Program-made: the position numbers and the translations under genes
Notes under the pieces: generated by a model
Database searches by the model: none
Seen by the model: only the letters and a program-made list of their open reading frames with translations
Told to the model about the DNA's origin: nothing
Assembly (NCBI RefSeq): GCF_001278705.1
Contig: NZ_CP012600.1
Coordinates: 1,426,190-1,490,189 of the forward strand
Origin: Bacillus gobiensis
Lineage (GTDB): Bacteria; Bacillota; Bacilli; Bacillales; Bacillaceae
Direction of reading: 5' to 3'
DNA length: 64,000 nucleotides
Shown here: positions 27,080 through 34,072 of the stretch, in pieces
Layout of the letters: each line of letters begins with the position of its first letter
Position numbering within the stretch: position 1 is the first letter of the stretch

Positions 27080-29800
27080 ATGTCTGATCAATATAGTAGC
27101 CGTGAAGAACGGAGAAAGGCCATGCAAGGAAACAGCAGGTCGAATCCGTCACACCAAAAGAACAACAAAAAAAAGAAATCGAAAAATGGTCTGTTTAAAA
27201 AGGTTCTTTTATCACTTTTAATTCTTTTTGTGATCGGGACAGTTGCAGGCGGGGTTACGTTTGCTGTTCTCGTCTCCGACTCCCCTTCTCTTGATGAGGA
27301 GAAAATGAAGACACCATATTCATCAACAATTTATGATAAAAACGGGAAAGAGATTGCCGAAATAGGCTCGGAAAAACGGACTTATGTTTCGATAAATGAT
27401 ATTCCCGATCAAGTAAAAAATGCGTTTCTTGCGACTGAAGATGCTAGATTTTACGACCATCACGGGATCGATCCAATTCGAATCGGAGGCGCGCTAGTAG
27501 CCAATGTCACCGGCGGTTTTGGTGCAGAAGGCGGTAGTACCATTACCCAGCAGGTCGTAAAAAACTCACTGCTTTCACATGAAAAAACGCTTAAAAGAAA
27601 AGTGCAGGAAGTTTGGCTTTCTTTACAGCTTGAAAGGCAATATTCGAAAGATGAAATTCTCGAGATGTATTTAAACCGCATCTATTTTTCACCGAGAGCA
27701 TATGGAGTTGGAAAAGCAGCGGAAGAGTTTTTCGGAGTAACCGATTTAAAAGATTTGACGGTTGAACAGGCAGCAGTCCTTGCCGGCATGCCGCAAAGCC
27801 CGAATAATTACAATCCGATTAAAAATCCTGAGCGTGCCGAACAACGCAGAAATGTTGTCTTAGGATTAATGGAGCAGCACGGTTTTATTTCAAAGGCTGA
27901 ATATGATAAAGCTAAAAGTGTTGCGGTCACAGAAGGACTCGTTTCCGAGGAAACCTACGCTAAAAAGACGGAAGAAAATAAATACAGCGCCTTTGTTGAA
28001 CAAGTTGTCGAAGAAGTGAAATCAAAAGCCGGTGTTGATGTCGGGACCGACGGGTTAAAAATCCACACTACTTTGGATCCTGATGCACAATCGTATATGG
28101 AGGATATGCTAAATGGCGATTCTCTTAGTTTCACAGAGGGTATGCAGGCAGGTATCACCTTGCTTGATACGAAAACCGGAGAAATCCGTGCGATCGGAGC
28201 CGGACGAAACGTCCCTGCCGGCGGATACAACTATGCGACTGACGCCAGACGCCAGCCGGGTTCGAGCATTAAACCAATCCTTGATTACGGTCCTGTTATT
28301 GAAAACAAAAAATGGTCAACATATGAACAAATTAACGACGAACCTTACTCTTATGATGATGGAACTCCGATTAATAACTTTGACAATAGTTACAAAGGCT
28401 GGATGACGGCGCGGGAAGCTCTTGCGCAGTCAAGAAATATTCCTGCTTTAAAAGCCTTCCAAGAAGTTGGTAAGGATAAAGCGAAAGAGTTTGCAGGTAA
28501 GCTTGGAATTAATTTTAATGGAGATGTATATGAGTCATACAGTATCGGTGGATTTGGCGAAAAGGATCCGGGAGTCTCATCCCTGCAAATGGCGGGCGCC
28601 TATAGTGCCTTTGGGAACAACGGCTATTACAATGAGCCTCATGCCGTAACATCCGTCGAATTTAATGATGGAACGAAAATGGACCTTACGCCAGAACCAG
28701 AGGCTGCAATGAGCGATTACACAGCCTTTATGATTTCTGATATGCTGCAAACCGCCGTGCAAACAGGTACAGGGCGGGCAGCGCAAGTCCCAGGCGTCAA
28801 TATTGCCGGGAAAACAGGGACAACGAACTTTTCGATAGAGGAAAGACAAAAGTACAATATCAGTAAAAGCGGAGCACGTGATTCATGGTTTGTCGGGTAT
28901 AGCCCGCAATATACAGCGGCGATTTGGACTGGTATGGGGAAAAATGACCAAAATAAAGTTCATTTAACCACTTCTGAGCAGCAGCTTGCTAAAAAAGCAT
29001 TTAAACAGCTGATGACTCACGTAGATGATGGTAGCGGCTCATTTGAAAAGCCTGACAGCGTCGTCGCCGTCGATATTGAAAAAGGATCAAATCCGCCAGT
29101 CAAGGCCAGTGAATATACTCCTGAGAGCCAGAGGATTACTGAGTACTTTGTAAAAGGATCAGCTCCTTCTCAGGTTTCAACAAAATATGAGAAAACGAAC
29201 AAACCAGAAAACTTAAATGTCTCATATGATGAAGCAAGTAAGAGTGTGACGTTAAATTGGACACATGAAAAGGATGACGCCACCTTTGAGGTACAGCAGT
29301 CTATTAACGATGGCGGCTATGCAGAAATTCAAAAAAACGGTGAAAAAAGTATCGTAATTCCAAATGTCCAGCCAGGATCTGTCTATCGCTTCCAGGTTAC
29401 AGCAATTTCGGGTGACAATCGAAGCGACACGGCTTCAACGATGATTGAGATCCCTGGAGAAAAACCGCCGGAAGAAAAACCTGATGGAAATGGCGAGATC
29501 AATCCGCCAGCTGAGCAGCCGGATAACCCTGGTGGGCAACAGCCCGATCCAAATCAAAATGGCAACAACGGCAATAACGGAGGCCAAAATGATGGGAATC
29601 CAGCTGATGGAAATCAAGGTGGCAATACTCCTCCTGAAGAGCAGCCTGCAGACGGAAATCAAGGTGGCAATACTCCTCCTCCTGAAGAGCAGCCTGCGGA
29701 CGGAAATCAAGGTGGCAATACTCCTCCTTCTGAAGAACAGCCTGCGGACGGAAATCAAACCATTTTGCCAGGTGATCAAAATTCTAATACTAGTGATTAG
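27080..29800 (+). CDS. ponA: class A penicillin-binding protein 1 (PonA)
   Basis: This 906-residue bifunctional enzyme polymerises and crosslinks peptidoglycan. It has a basic cytoplasmic start, one membrane helix (near residues 42-65), a GT51 glycosyltransferase domain (EDARFYDHHG, EGGSTITQQV) and a transpeptidase domain with SSIK, SRN and KTGT motifs. A fibronectin-III-like domain and a Pro/Asn/Gly-rich tail follow. I chose the ATG at 27080 (protein begins MSDQYSS) as in B. subtilis; AAAGGTAGAG lies upstream. The tail contains near-identical 15-16-residue tandem repeats. GpsB, which regulates this protein, is encoded in the same window. Confidence 0.97.
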   Translation: MSDQYSSREERRKAMQGNSRSNPSHQKNNKKKKSKNGLFKKVLLSLLILFVIGTVAGGVTFAVLVSDSPSLDEEKMKTPYSSTIYDKNGKEIAEIGSEKRTYVSINDIPDQVKNAFLATEDARFYDHHGIDPIRIGGALVANVTGGFGAEGGSTITQQVVKNSLLSHEKTLKRKVQEVWLSLQLERQYSKDEILEMYLNRIYFSPRAYGVGKAAEEFFGVTDLKDLTVEQAAVLAGMPQSPNNYNPIKNPERAEQRRNVVLGLMEQHGFISKAEYDKAKSVAVTEGLVSEETYAKKTEENKYSAFVEQVVEEVKSKAGVDVGTDGLKIHTTLDPDAQSYMEDMLNGDSLSFTEGMQAGITLLDTKTGEIRAIGAGRNVPAGGYNYATDARRQPGSSIKPILDYGPVIENKKWSTYEQINDEPYSYDDGTPINNFDNSYKGWMTAREALAQSRNIPALKAFQEVGKDKAKEFAGKLGINFNGDVYESYSIGGFGEKDPGVSSLQMAGAYSAFGNNGYYNEPHAVTSVEFNDGTKMDLTPEPEAAMSDYTAFMISDMLQTAVQTGTGRAAQVPGVNIAGKTGTTNFSIEERQKYNISKSGARDSWFVGYSPQYTAAIWTGMGKNDQNKVHLTTSEQQLAKKAFKQLMTHVDDGSGSFEKPDSVVAVDIEKGSNPPVKASEYTPESQRITEYFVKGSAPSQVSTKYEKTNKPENLNVSYDEASKSVTLNWTHEKDDATFEVQQSINDGGYAEIQKNGEKSIVIPNVQPGSVYRFQVTAISGDNRSDTASTMIEIPGEKPPEEKPDGNGEINPPAEQPDNPGGQQPDPNQNGNNGNNGGQNDGNPADGNQGGNTPPEEQPADGNQGGNTPPPEEQPADGNQGGNTPPSEEQPADGNQTILPGDQNSNTSD
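29603..29758 (+). repeat. tandem 45-48-base coding repeats in the PonA tail
   Basis: Three consecutive units encode (P)ADGNQGGNTPP(x)EEQP, followed by a truncated fourth (ADGNQ). Units differ by a CCT or TCT codon insertion and a few silent changes. The high identity suggests recent expansion by slippage or recombination. Confidence 0.95.
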
Positions 29801-29803
29801 CAT

Positions 29804-29834
29804 AAAAAAACCACTCGTGATGAGTGGTTTTTTT
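29804..29834. terminator. bidirectional terminator between ponA and ypoC
   Basis: AAAAAAACCACTC/GAGTGGTTTTTTT perfect stem with a five-base loop; T7 follows on both strands. Confidence 0.92.
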
Positions 29835-29842
29835 GACAAGAA

Positions 29843-30319
29843 TTATCGATTCGTCATGGCTTTCCATTTATAAAATTGTTTTTCCATTTCGATAAACAGC
29901 TCGTCCAATTGGACAAACGCAGGGAATTGATTCGGTTTTTGCAAAATATATTCCGCTCTTTCTTTCCAATTGATCGGTGAAACAGCAAAGTCTTTATTAG
30001 AAACCTCATCCCAATCAAACGTTTCTGAATGGGTGCCCCGGATCCAGTAAAAACTAGTTATTAAGCATACCATCCCTTTGAGCATGAGCCCTTTATCCCC
30101 TCTTGATTTTCTCGTATCAAAATCAGGAAGCAGTTTTTCTTTGATCATTTTCCATACATCAAATAAATACGGCACGTACTCACATGGGTGCTCCCACGGT
30201 TTTATATCTGTTTGATTCTCATAATAAAGCGGATTTTCAAATAGCAGCATCTTGATATCGGCGGAATCGCTCAGGACTATTTGCCGCAAAGTTTGTTCAT
30301 ACTGTTTTAAATCATTCAT
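29843..30319 (-). CDS. ypoC: YpoC family protein
   Basis: This 158-residue soluble protein occupies the ypoC position downstream of nth. It contains a Trp-rich middle (ITSFYWIRGTHSETFDWDEV) but no recognised catalytic motif. I placed the start at the ATG at 30319, which overlaps the nth stop as ATGA, so translation is coupled. A much longer open frame upstream is antisense-like shadow of nth. Function unknown. Confidence 0.85.
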   Translation of the reverse strand: MNDLKQYEQTLRQIVLSDSADIKMLLFENPLYYENQTDIKPWEHPCEYVPYLFDVWKMIKEKLLPDFDTRKSRGDKGLMLKGMVCLITSFYWIRGTHSETFDWDEVSNKDFAVSPINWKERAEYILQKPNQFPAFVQLDELFIEMEKQFYKWKAMTNR

Positions 30320-30978
30320 ATCGCTTTCACAAGCCCTTTTTTTAACCTTTTTTGCCCTTCTCTGCATAAAGAAAGCAATGGACATTCTCCACACTTTGGC
30401 GCTTGCGCCTTGCAATGATAGCGTCCGAAGAAAATCAGTCGGTGATGGCTGACAGACCAATCCTCGACCGGAATTTTTTTCATTAATGTTTTTTCAACTT
30501 CAAGAACACTATCCTTCCATCTGCAAAAGCCGAGACGCTTGCTGACTCGCTCGACATGCGTGTCAACTGCGATCGCCGGAACTCCAAAGGCAACAGATGC
30601 AACTACGTTAGCCGTTTTTCTGCCGACTCCCGGAAGGCGTACGAGCTCGTCCCTGTCGGAGGGAACTACCCCGCCATACTCATTGATGATCATTTCGCTC
30701 AATTTTTTTATATTTTTTGCTTTATTTCTGTATAATCCAATAGAACGTATATCCTGTTCAAGCTCTTCTGTACTCGTGTTTGCATAATCTTCCGGCGTCC
30801 GGTATTTTTGAAACAGCCCCTCAGTGACTCTATTGACGAGGGCATCAGTACATTGCGCAGACAGAGCGACTGCGACAACAAGTTCAAATGGGTTGGTGTG
30901 CTTCAGCTCGCATTCTGCATGAGGAAACATCTCACCAATGGTTTGTAAACAAAACTCAATTTCTTTTTTAGATAGCAT
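30316..30978 (-). CDS. nth: endonuclease III
   Basis: This 220-residue DNA glycosylase/AP lyase removes oxidised pyrimidines. The helix-hairpin-helix LPGVGRKTANVV holds the catalytic Lys, the catalytic Asp follows in VDTHVERVSKRLG, and the C-terminal 4Fe-4S ligands are CKAQAPKCGECPLLSLC (C-x6-C-x2-C-x5-C). AAGGTGA precedes the ATG. It lies 17 bases after dnaD and overlaps ypoC by four, so dnaD-nth-ypoC is an operon. Confidence 0.97.
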   Translation of the reverse strand: MLSKKEIEFCLQTIGEMFPHAECELKHTNPFELVVAVALSAQCTDALVNRVTEGLFQKYRTPEDYANTSTEELEQDIRSIGLYRNKAKNIKKLSEMIINEYGGVVPSDRDELVRLPGVGRKTANVVASVAFGVPAIAVDTHVERVSKRLGFCRWKDSVLEVEKTLMKKIPVEDWSVSHHRLIFFGRYHCKAQAPKCGECPLLSLCREGQKRLKKGLVKAI

Positions 30979-30995
30979 AATGTCACCTTGTTTTC

Positions 30996-31694
30996 TTATT
31001 TCTCAAGCCAATTGTAAAAAGGAACTTGCCTTACATATTCGGATTCCTCTTTAACATGCGGCTTTCTGGACTGCCTGAATTTTTGGCTGTGCGCTTTCAC
31101 CTGTTCAACAGATTGGATATTATTTTTTTTCCATTCAAACAGTATTCTATCGATGTAGCGAAAGCTCAGCTTTCCTGATAATACAGCTTCTCTCAGAGCG
31201 AGTTTAATTATCTCTTGGCCATGATGGTCCTGATCGAGCCAGATCGACAAAGTTTCACCCTCTAACGGTGATAAAGGCCTCGCAAACTCTTCTTCAAAAA
31301 TGGAATACAAGCTCTTTTGACTACCTTCCTCTTTCTCCGCTGATCGTTGTTTTTCTTCCATTTGCACAAGATCAAATAATTTTCCCCAAAGAGGCTCCAA
31401 AGAATACTTTTCAAATTTAATTCCATTTGGCTCTTCACACTCTTCAATATCGAGGCAGCCTTTTTGAATAAATGAACGAAGCATCGACGTGCATTGGTCT
31501 GTGGAAATGGTCATTTCCTTCGCGAGCTCTTCAGGTGTTGGAAAGTAAAAGCCTTTTTCTACGTACATTTTTATTTTTAAAAGTAAAATAAATTCTTTCT
31601 CATTCAATCCTAATTTGTGATAGTGAATGAGCAGCAAGTTAGGGATTTGGGTTGATCCTAATTCCTGCATCTCAATAAATTGCGCTTTGTTCAT
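30996..31694 (-). CDS. dnaD: replication initiation protein DnaD
   Basis: This 232-residue protein helps remodel origin DNA and load the replicative helicase with DnaB and DnaI. It has an N-terminal winged-helix domain (IPNLLLIHYHKLGLNEKEF, then FPTPEELAKEM) and a C-terminal DnaB_2 domain with the YxxxIL-type motif (FRYIDRILFEWKKNNI). The ATG at 31694 has AGAGGTG seven bases upstream and gives the same length as recalled for B. subtilis; an earlier in-frame start is less likely. Confidence 0.96.
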   Translation of the reverse strand: MNKAQFIEMQELGSTQIPNLLLIHYHKLGLNEKEFILLLKIKMYVEKGFYFPTPEELAKEMTISTDQCTSMLRSFIQKGCLDIEECEEPNGIKFEKYSLEPLWGKLFDLVQMEEKQRSAEKEEGSQKSLYSIFEEEFARPLSPLEGETLSIWLDQDHHGQEIIKLALREAVLSGKLSFRYIDRILFEWKKNNIQSVEQVKAHSQKFRQSRKPHVKEESEYVRQVPFYNWLEK

Positions 31695-31754
31695 TGTGGT
31701 ACACCTCTTTGTATAAAGTATAGCATCTTCATACATTTCTTTATCGTATTAAGT

Positions 31755-31791
31755 GATAAAAAGTCTCCTTTAAGACAAGGAGACTTTTTTC
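31755..31791 (-). terminator. terminator between asnS and dnaD
   Basis: AAAAGTCTCCTT/AAGGAGACTTTT stem followed by T-rich sequence on both strands, about 30 bases after the asnS stop. Confidence 0.8.
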
Positions 31792-31821
31792 AAGCATTCA
31801 CAGGCAATAAAATTCTAAATC

Positions 31822-33114
31822 CTAAGGGTATAAGCGGTTGAGCAATCTAGGGAACGGAATCGTTTCCCTGACGTGCTCTACCCCGCTCAGCCAGGCGACC
31901 GTCCGTTCTAAACCGAGTCCGAAACCTGAATGAGGGACAGAACCGTATTTTCTGAGTTCAGCGTACCATTTGTAGGCATCTGATTCCAGTCCGTGCTCCT
32001 TCAATCGCGACTCCAGCAATTCCATGTCATGGATCCGTTCCGAACCGCCGATGATTTCTCCGTAGCCTTCAGGCGCAATTAAGTCTGCGCATAATACGAC
32101 ATCCTCGCGATCTGCGCTTGGCTGCATGTAAAACGGCTTAATCTTTGTCGGATAGTGTGTAATAAAGACTGGCATGTTATAGCTTTCGGCGATAGCTGTT
32201 TCATGCGGGGAACCGAAATCTTCCCCCCATTCAATATCAGTGAAGCCTTTTTCTTTTAGAAACTCAATAGCTTCATCATACGTAATTCGCGGGAAAGGAA
32301 CTTTAATTTTTTCAAGCTTGCTTGTATCTCTGCCTAATGTCTTTAATTCGATCTCGCAACGCTCAAGCACGCTTTGAACAACAAATGACACATAATTTTC
32401 TTGAACCTCAAGATTTTCTTTGAATTCTACAAATGCCATTTCCGGTTCAATCATCCAAAATTCAATAAGGTGCCTTCTTGTTTTTGATTTTTCTGCCCGG
32501 AATGTAGGGCCAAAGGAAAATACTTTCCCTAATGCCATAGCGGCGGCTTCCATATAAAGCTGCCCGCTTTGTGAAAGGTAAGCGTCCTCGTCAAAATACT
32601 TTGTCGCAAAAAGCTCTGTTGTTCCTTCAGGCGCACTTCCAGTAAGAATTGGCGGGTCTACTTTCACAAAGCCGTTTTCATTAAAAAATTCATATGTAGC
32701 ACGAATGATTTCATTGCGGATTTTCATGACCGCGTGCTGGCGTCTGCTCCTAAGCCAAAGATGCCTGTGGTCCATCAGGAATTCTGTTCCGTGCTCCTTA
32801 GGTGTAATCGGAAAGTCGATGGATTCACTGATCACTTCGATTCCTGTCACGGCGAGCTCAAAGCCGAGAGGTGATCTTTCATCTTCCTTCACAACTCCTT
32901 GAACATAAAGAGAAGTTTCCTGTGTTGCCGATTTGGCTATTTGAAAAATCTTTTCTTCGACTTCAGCCTTTACGACAACTCCTTGGATGAATCCCGTTCC
33001 ATCTCTAAGCTGCAGAAAGGCAATCTTTCCGCTCGACCTCTTGTTGGCAACCCAAGCACCGATTGTTACCTCTTCGCCGACATGTTTATATACTTGATTA
33101 ATTGTTGTTTTCAA
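31822..33114 (-). CDS. asnS: asparaginyl-tRNA synthetase
   Basis: This 430-residue class II synthetase charges tRNA-Asn. It has an N-terminal OB-fold ([24 protein letters not shown] region), the motif 2 segment [12 protein letters not shown] near 215 and motif 3 GFGLGLERT near 405. The start is TTG at 33114, with GGAGGG eight bases upstream, giving the same length and N-terminus as in B. subtilis. An earlier in-frame codon lacks a site. No T-box is seen in the leader. aspB, which I recall directly upstream in B. subtilis, is absent. Confidence 0.95.
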   Translation of the reverse strand: MKTTINQVYKHVGEEVTIGAWVANKRSSGKIAFLQLRDGTGFIQGVVVKAEVEEKIFQIAKSATQETSLYVQGVVKEDERSPLGFELAVTGIEVISESIDFPITPKEHGTEFLMDHRHLWLRSRRQHAVMKIRNEIIRATYEFFNENGFVKVDPPILTGSAPEGTTELFATKYFDEDAYLSQSGQLYMEAAAMALGKVFSFGPTFRAEKSKTRRHLIEFWMIEPEMAFVEFKENLEVQENYVSFVVQSVLERCEIELKTLGRDTSKLEKIKVPFPRITYDEAIEFLKEKGFTDIEWGEDFGSPHETAIAESYNMPVFITHYPTKIKPFYMQPSADREDVVLCADLIAPEGYGEIIGGSERIHDMELLESRLKEHGLESDAYKWYAELRKYGSVPHSGFGLGLERTVAWLSGVEHVRETIPFPRLLNRLYP

Positions 33115-33221
33115 CCAATTTCCCTCCAAAGCAAAATCACAATTTCTTATCATGCATGGGTGGGCAGGAAGGATTATGGCAGTTTCCCATCGTAACTCCC
33201 TCCAACCTGAAGATTCACTAT

Positions 33222-33251
33222 ATTATACCTTTTCAGATCGATAAGGGTCAA
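33222..33251 (-). promoter_or_regulatory. sigma-A promoter of asnS
   Basis: TTGACC and a perfect TATAAT on the minus strand, 18 bases apart, about 105 bases upstream of the asnS start. It lies between ypmB and asnS, so asnS no longer depends on an upstream operon. Confidence 0.75.
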
Positions 33252-33266
33252 TTCAGCTAGGGCATA

Positions 33267-33752
33267 TCAAGGAGTAATTGTTTTATGAATTTTTCCGTTT
33301 GAAAAATCTACATAACTTAACGTGTATTGATTGTCTTGATTCATATATGCAATTTCCCAAAGCAGAACATCTCCTTCTCTCGCCAGCTGTATACCTATCA
33401 CGTCTCTGGCTTCTCCCCCATCACGAAGCACATCTGCTGCCTGCTTTTCTGTGATTCCTTCGTTTATCGCTTTATAAATAATTTTTTGGTTTTTATTATC
33501 TGGAACCCACACATACACTGATTCATTTTTATCATTTTTACCTTCAATAATAAAATGTTTTTCTTTCCCGACAAACGTCTGTGCCTGGTCAATCTTAGTT
33601 AGATGAGCCGCTTCTTCTGCTTTATTGATTGCTTGATCATGCCCTTCAGCTTTTTGAGCCATTGCTGGTTGGTAAATCACCGTACCTGCGAAAATTCCAA
33701 AAGCCAGAAGCAAAATAAGAGGCAGGACAATAAATAAATATTTTTTTTCCAT
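33267..33752 (-). CDS. ypmB: YpmB, membrane-anchored PepSY-like (DUF5590) protein
   Basis: This 161-residue protein has an N-terminal membrane anchor (residues 4-28) and an extracytoplasmic part with two repeats of a PepSY-like fold: ITEKQAADVLR and a final YVDFSNGKIHKTI. The function is unknown; it occurs with ypmA in many Bacillaceae. I chose the ATG at 33752 with GGTGATT just upstream; a GTG three codons earlier is possible. It lies eight bases after ypmA. Confidence 0.88.
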   Translation of the reverse strand: MEKKYLFIVLPLILLLAFGIFAGTVIYQPAMAQKAEGHDQAINKAEEAAHLTKIDQAQTFVGKEKHFIIEGKNDKNESVYVWVPDNKNQKIIYKAINEGITEKQAADVLRDGGEARDVIGIQLAREGDVLLWEIAYMNQDNQYTLSYVDFSNGKIHKTITP

Positions 33753-33760
33753 AATCACCA

Positions 33761-33937
33761 CTACGTTCTATAGATTGTAAAGATGGCCCGGTCTTTGTCA
33801 TTATCGTCTAAGGCCAGTCCGAACATTAAGTCCTCTCTTTTTAACGTTCGGTTTAACAAGTCAACTATTTTATACAAATCATCACTGTGCTGAATGGTGA
33901 CAGTAGATAGAACTTCAATTTTTGAATTCACTTGCAT
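33761..33937 (-). CDS. ypmA: YpmA, DUF4264 small protein
   Basis: The 58-residue frame begins MQVNSKIEVLS and ends RAIFTIYRT, with a TLKREDLMFGLALDDND core. It matches B. subtilis YpmA in position and approximate length (56). AAGGAGG lies five bases before the ATG and the stop abuts ypmB, so ypmA-ypmB is an operon. No function is assigned. Confidence 0.88.
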   Translation of the reverse strand: MQVNSKIEVLSTVTIQHSDDLYKIVDLLNRTLKREDLMFGLALDDNDKDRAIFTIYRT

Positions 33938-34072
33938 TTTTCCTCCTTAATCATGCAAAAATTTAACATTCATACGAGTGTTATGGATTGGGCAAGATAG
34001 ATATACGACGGTAAAAGCCGTTTATATAAACCATTATCTCCTATCCACACCACCGGCCGCTTTATGCGGCTT

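Noticed and set aside
29603..29758. Possible CRISPR-like array
   Set aside because: The units are directly adjacent with no spacers and are in frame within ponA, so they are coding repeats.
29435..29873. Long open frames on both strands over the ponA tail
   Set aside because: They arise from the tandem repeats and biased codons of the PonA tail and lack start signals.
33115..33266. T-box leader upstream of asnS
   Set aside because: No AGGGTGGNACCGCG-type T-box sequence or terminator hairpin is present; the interval holds a plain sigma-A promoter.
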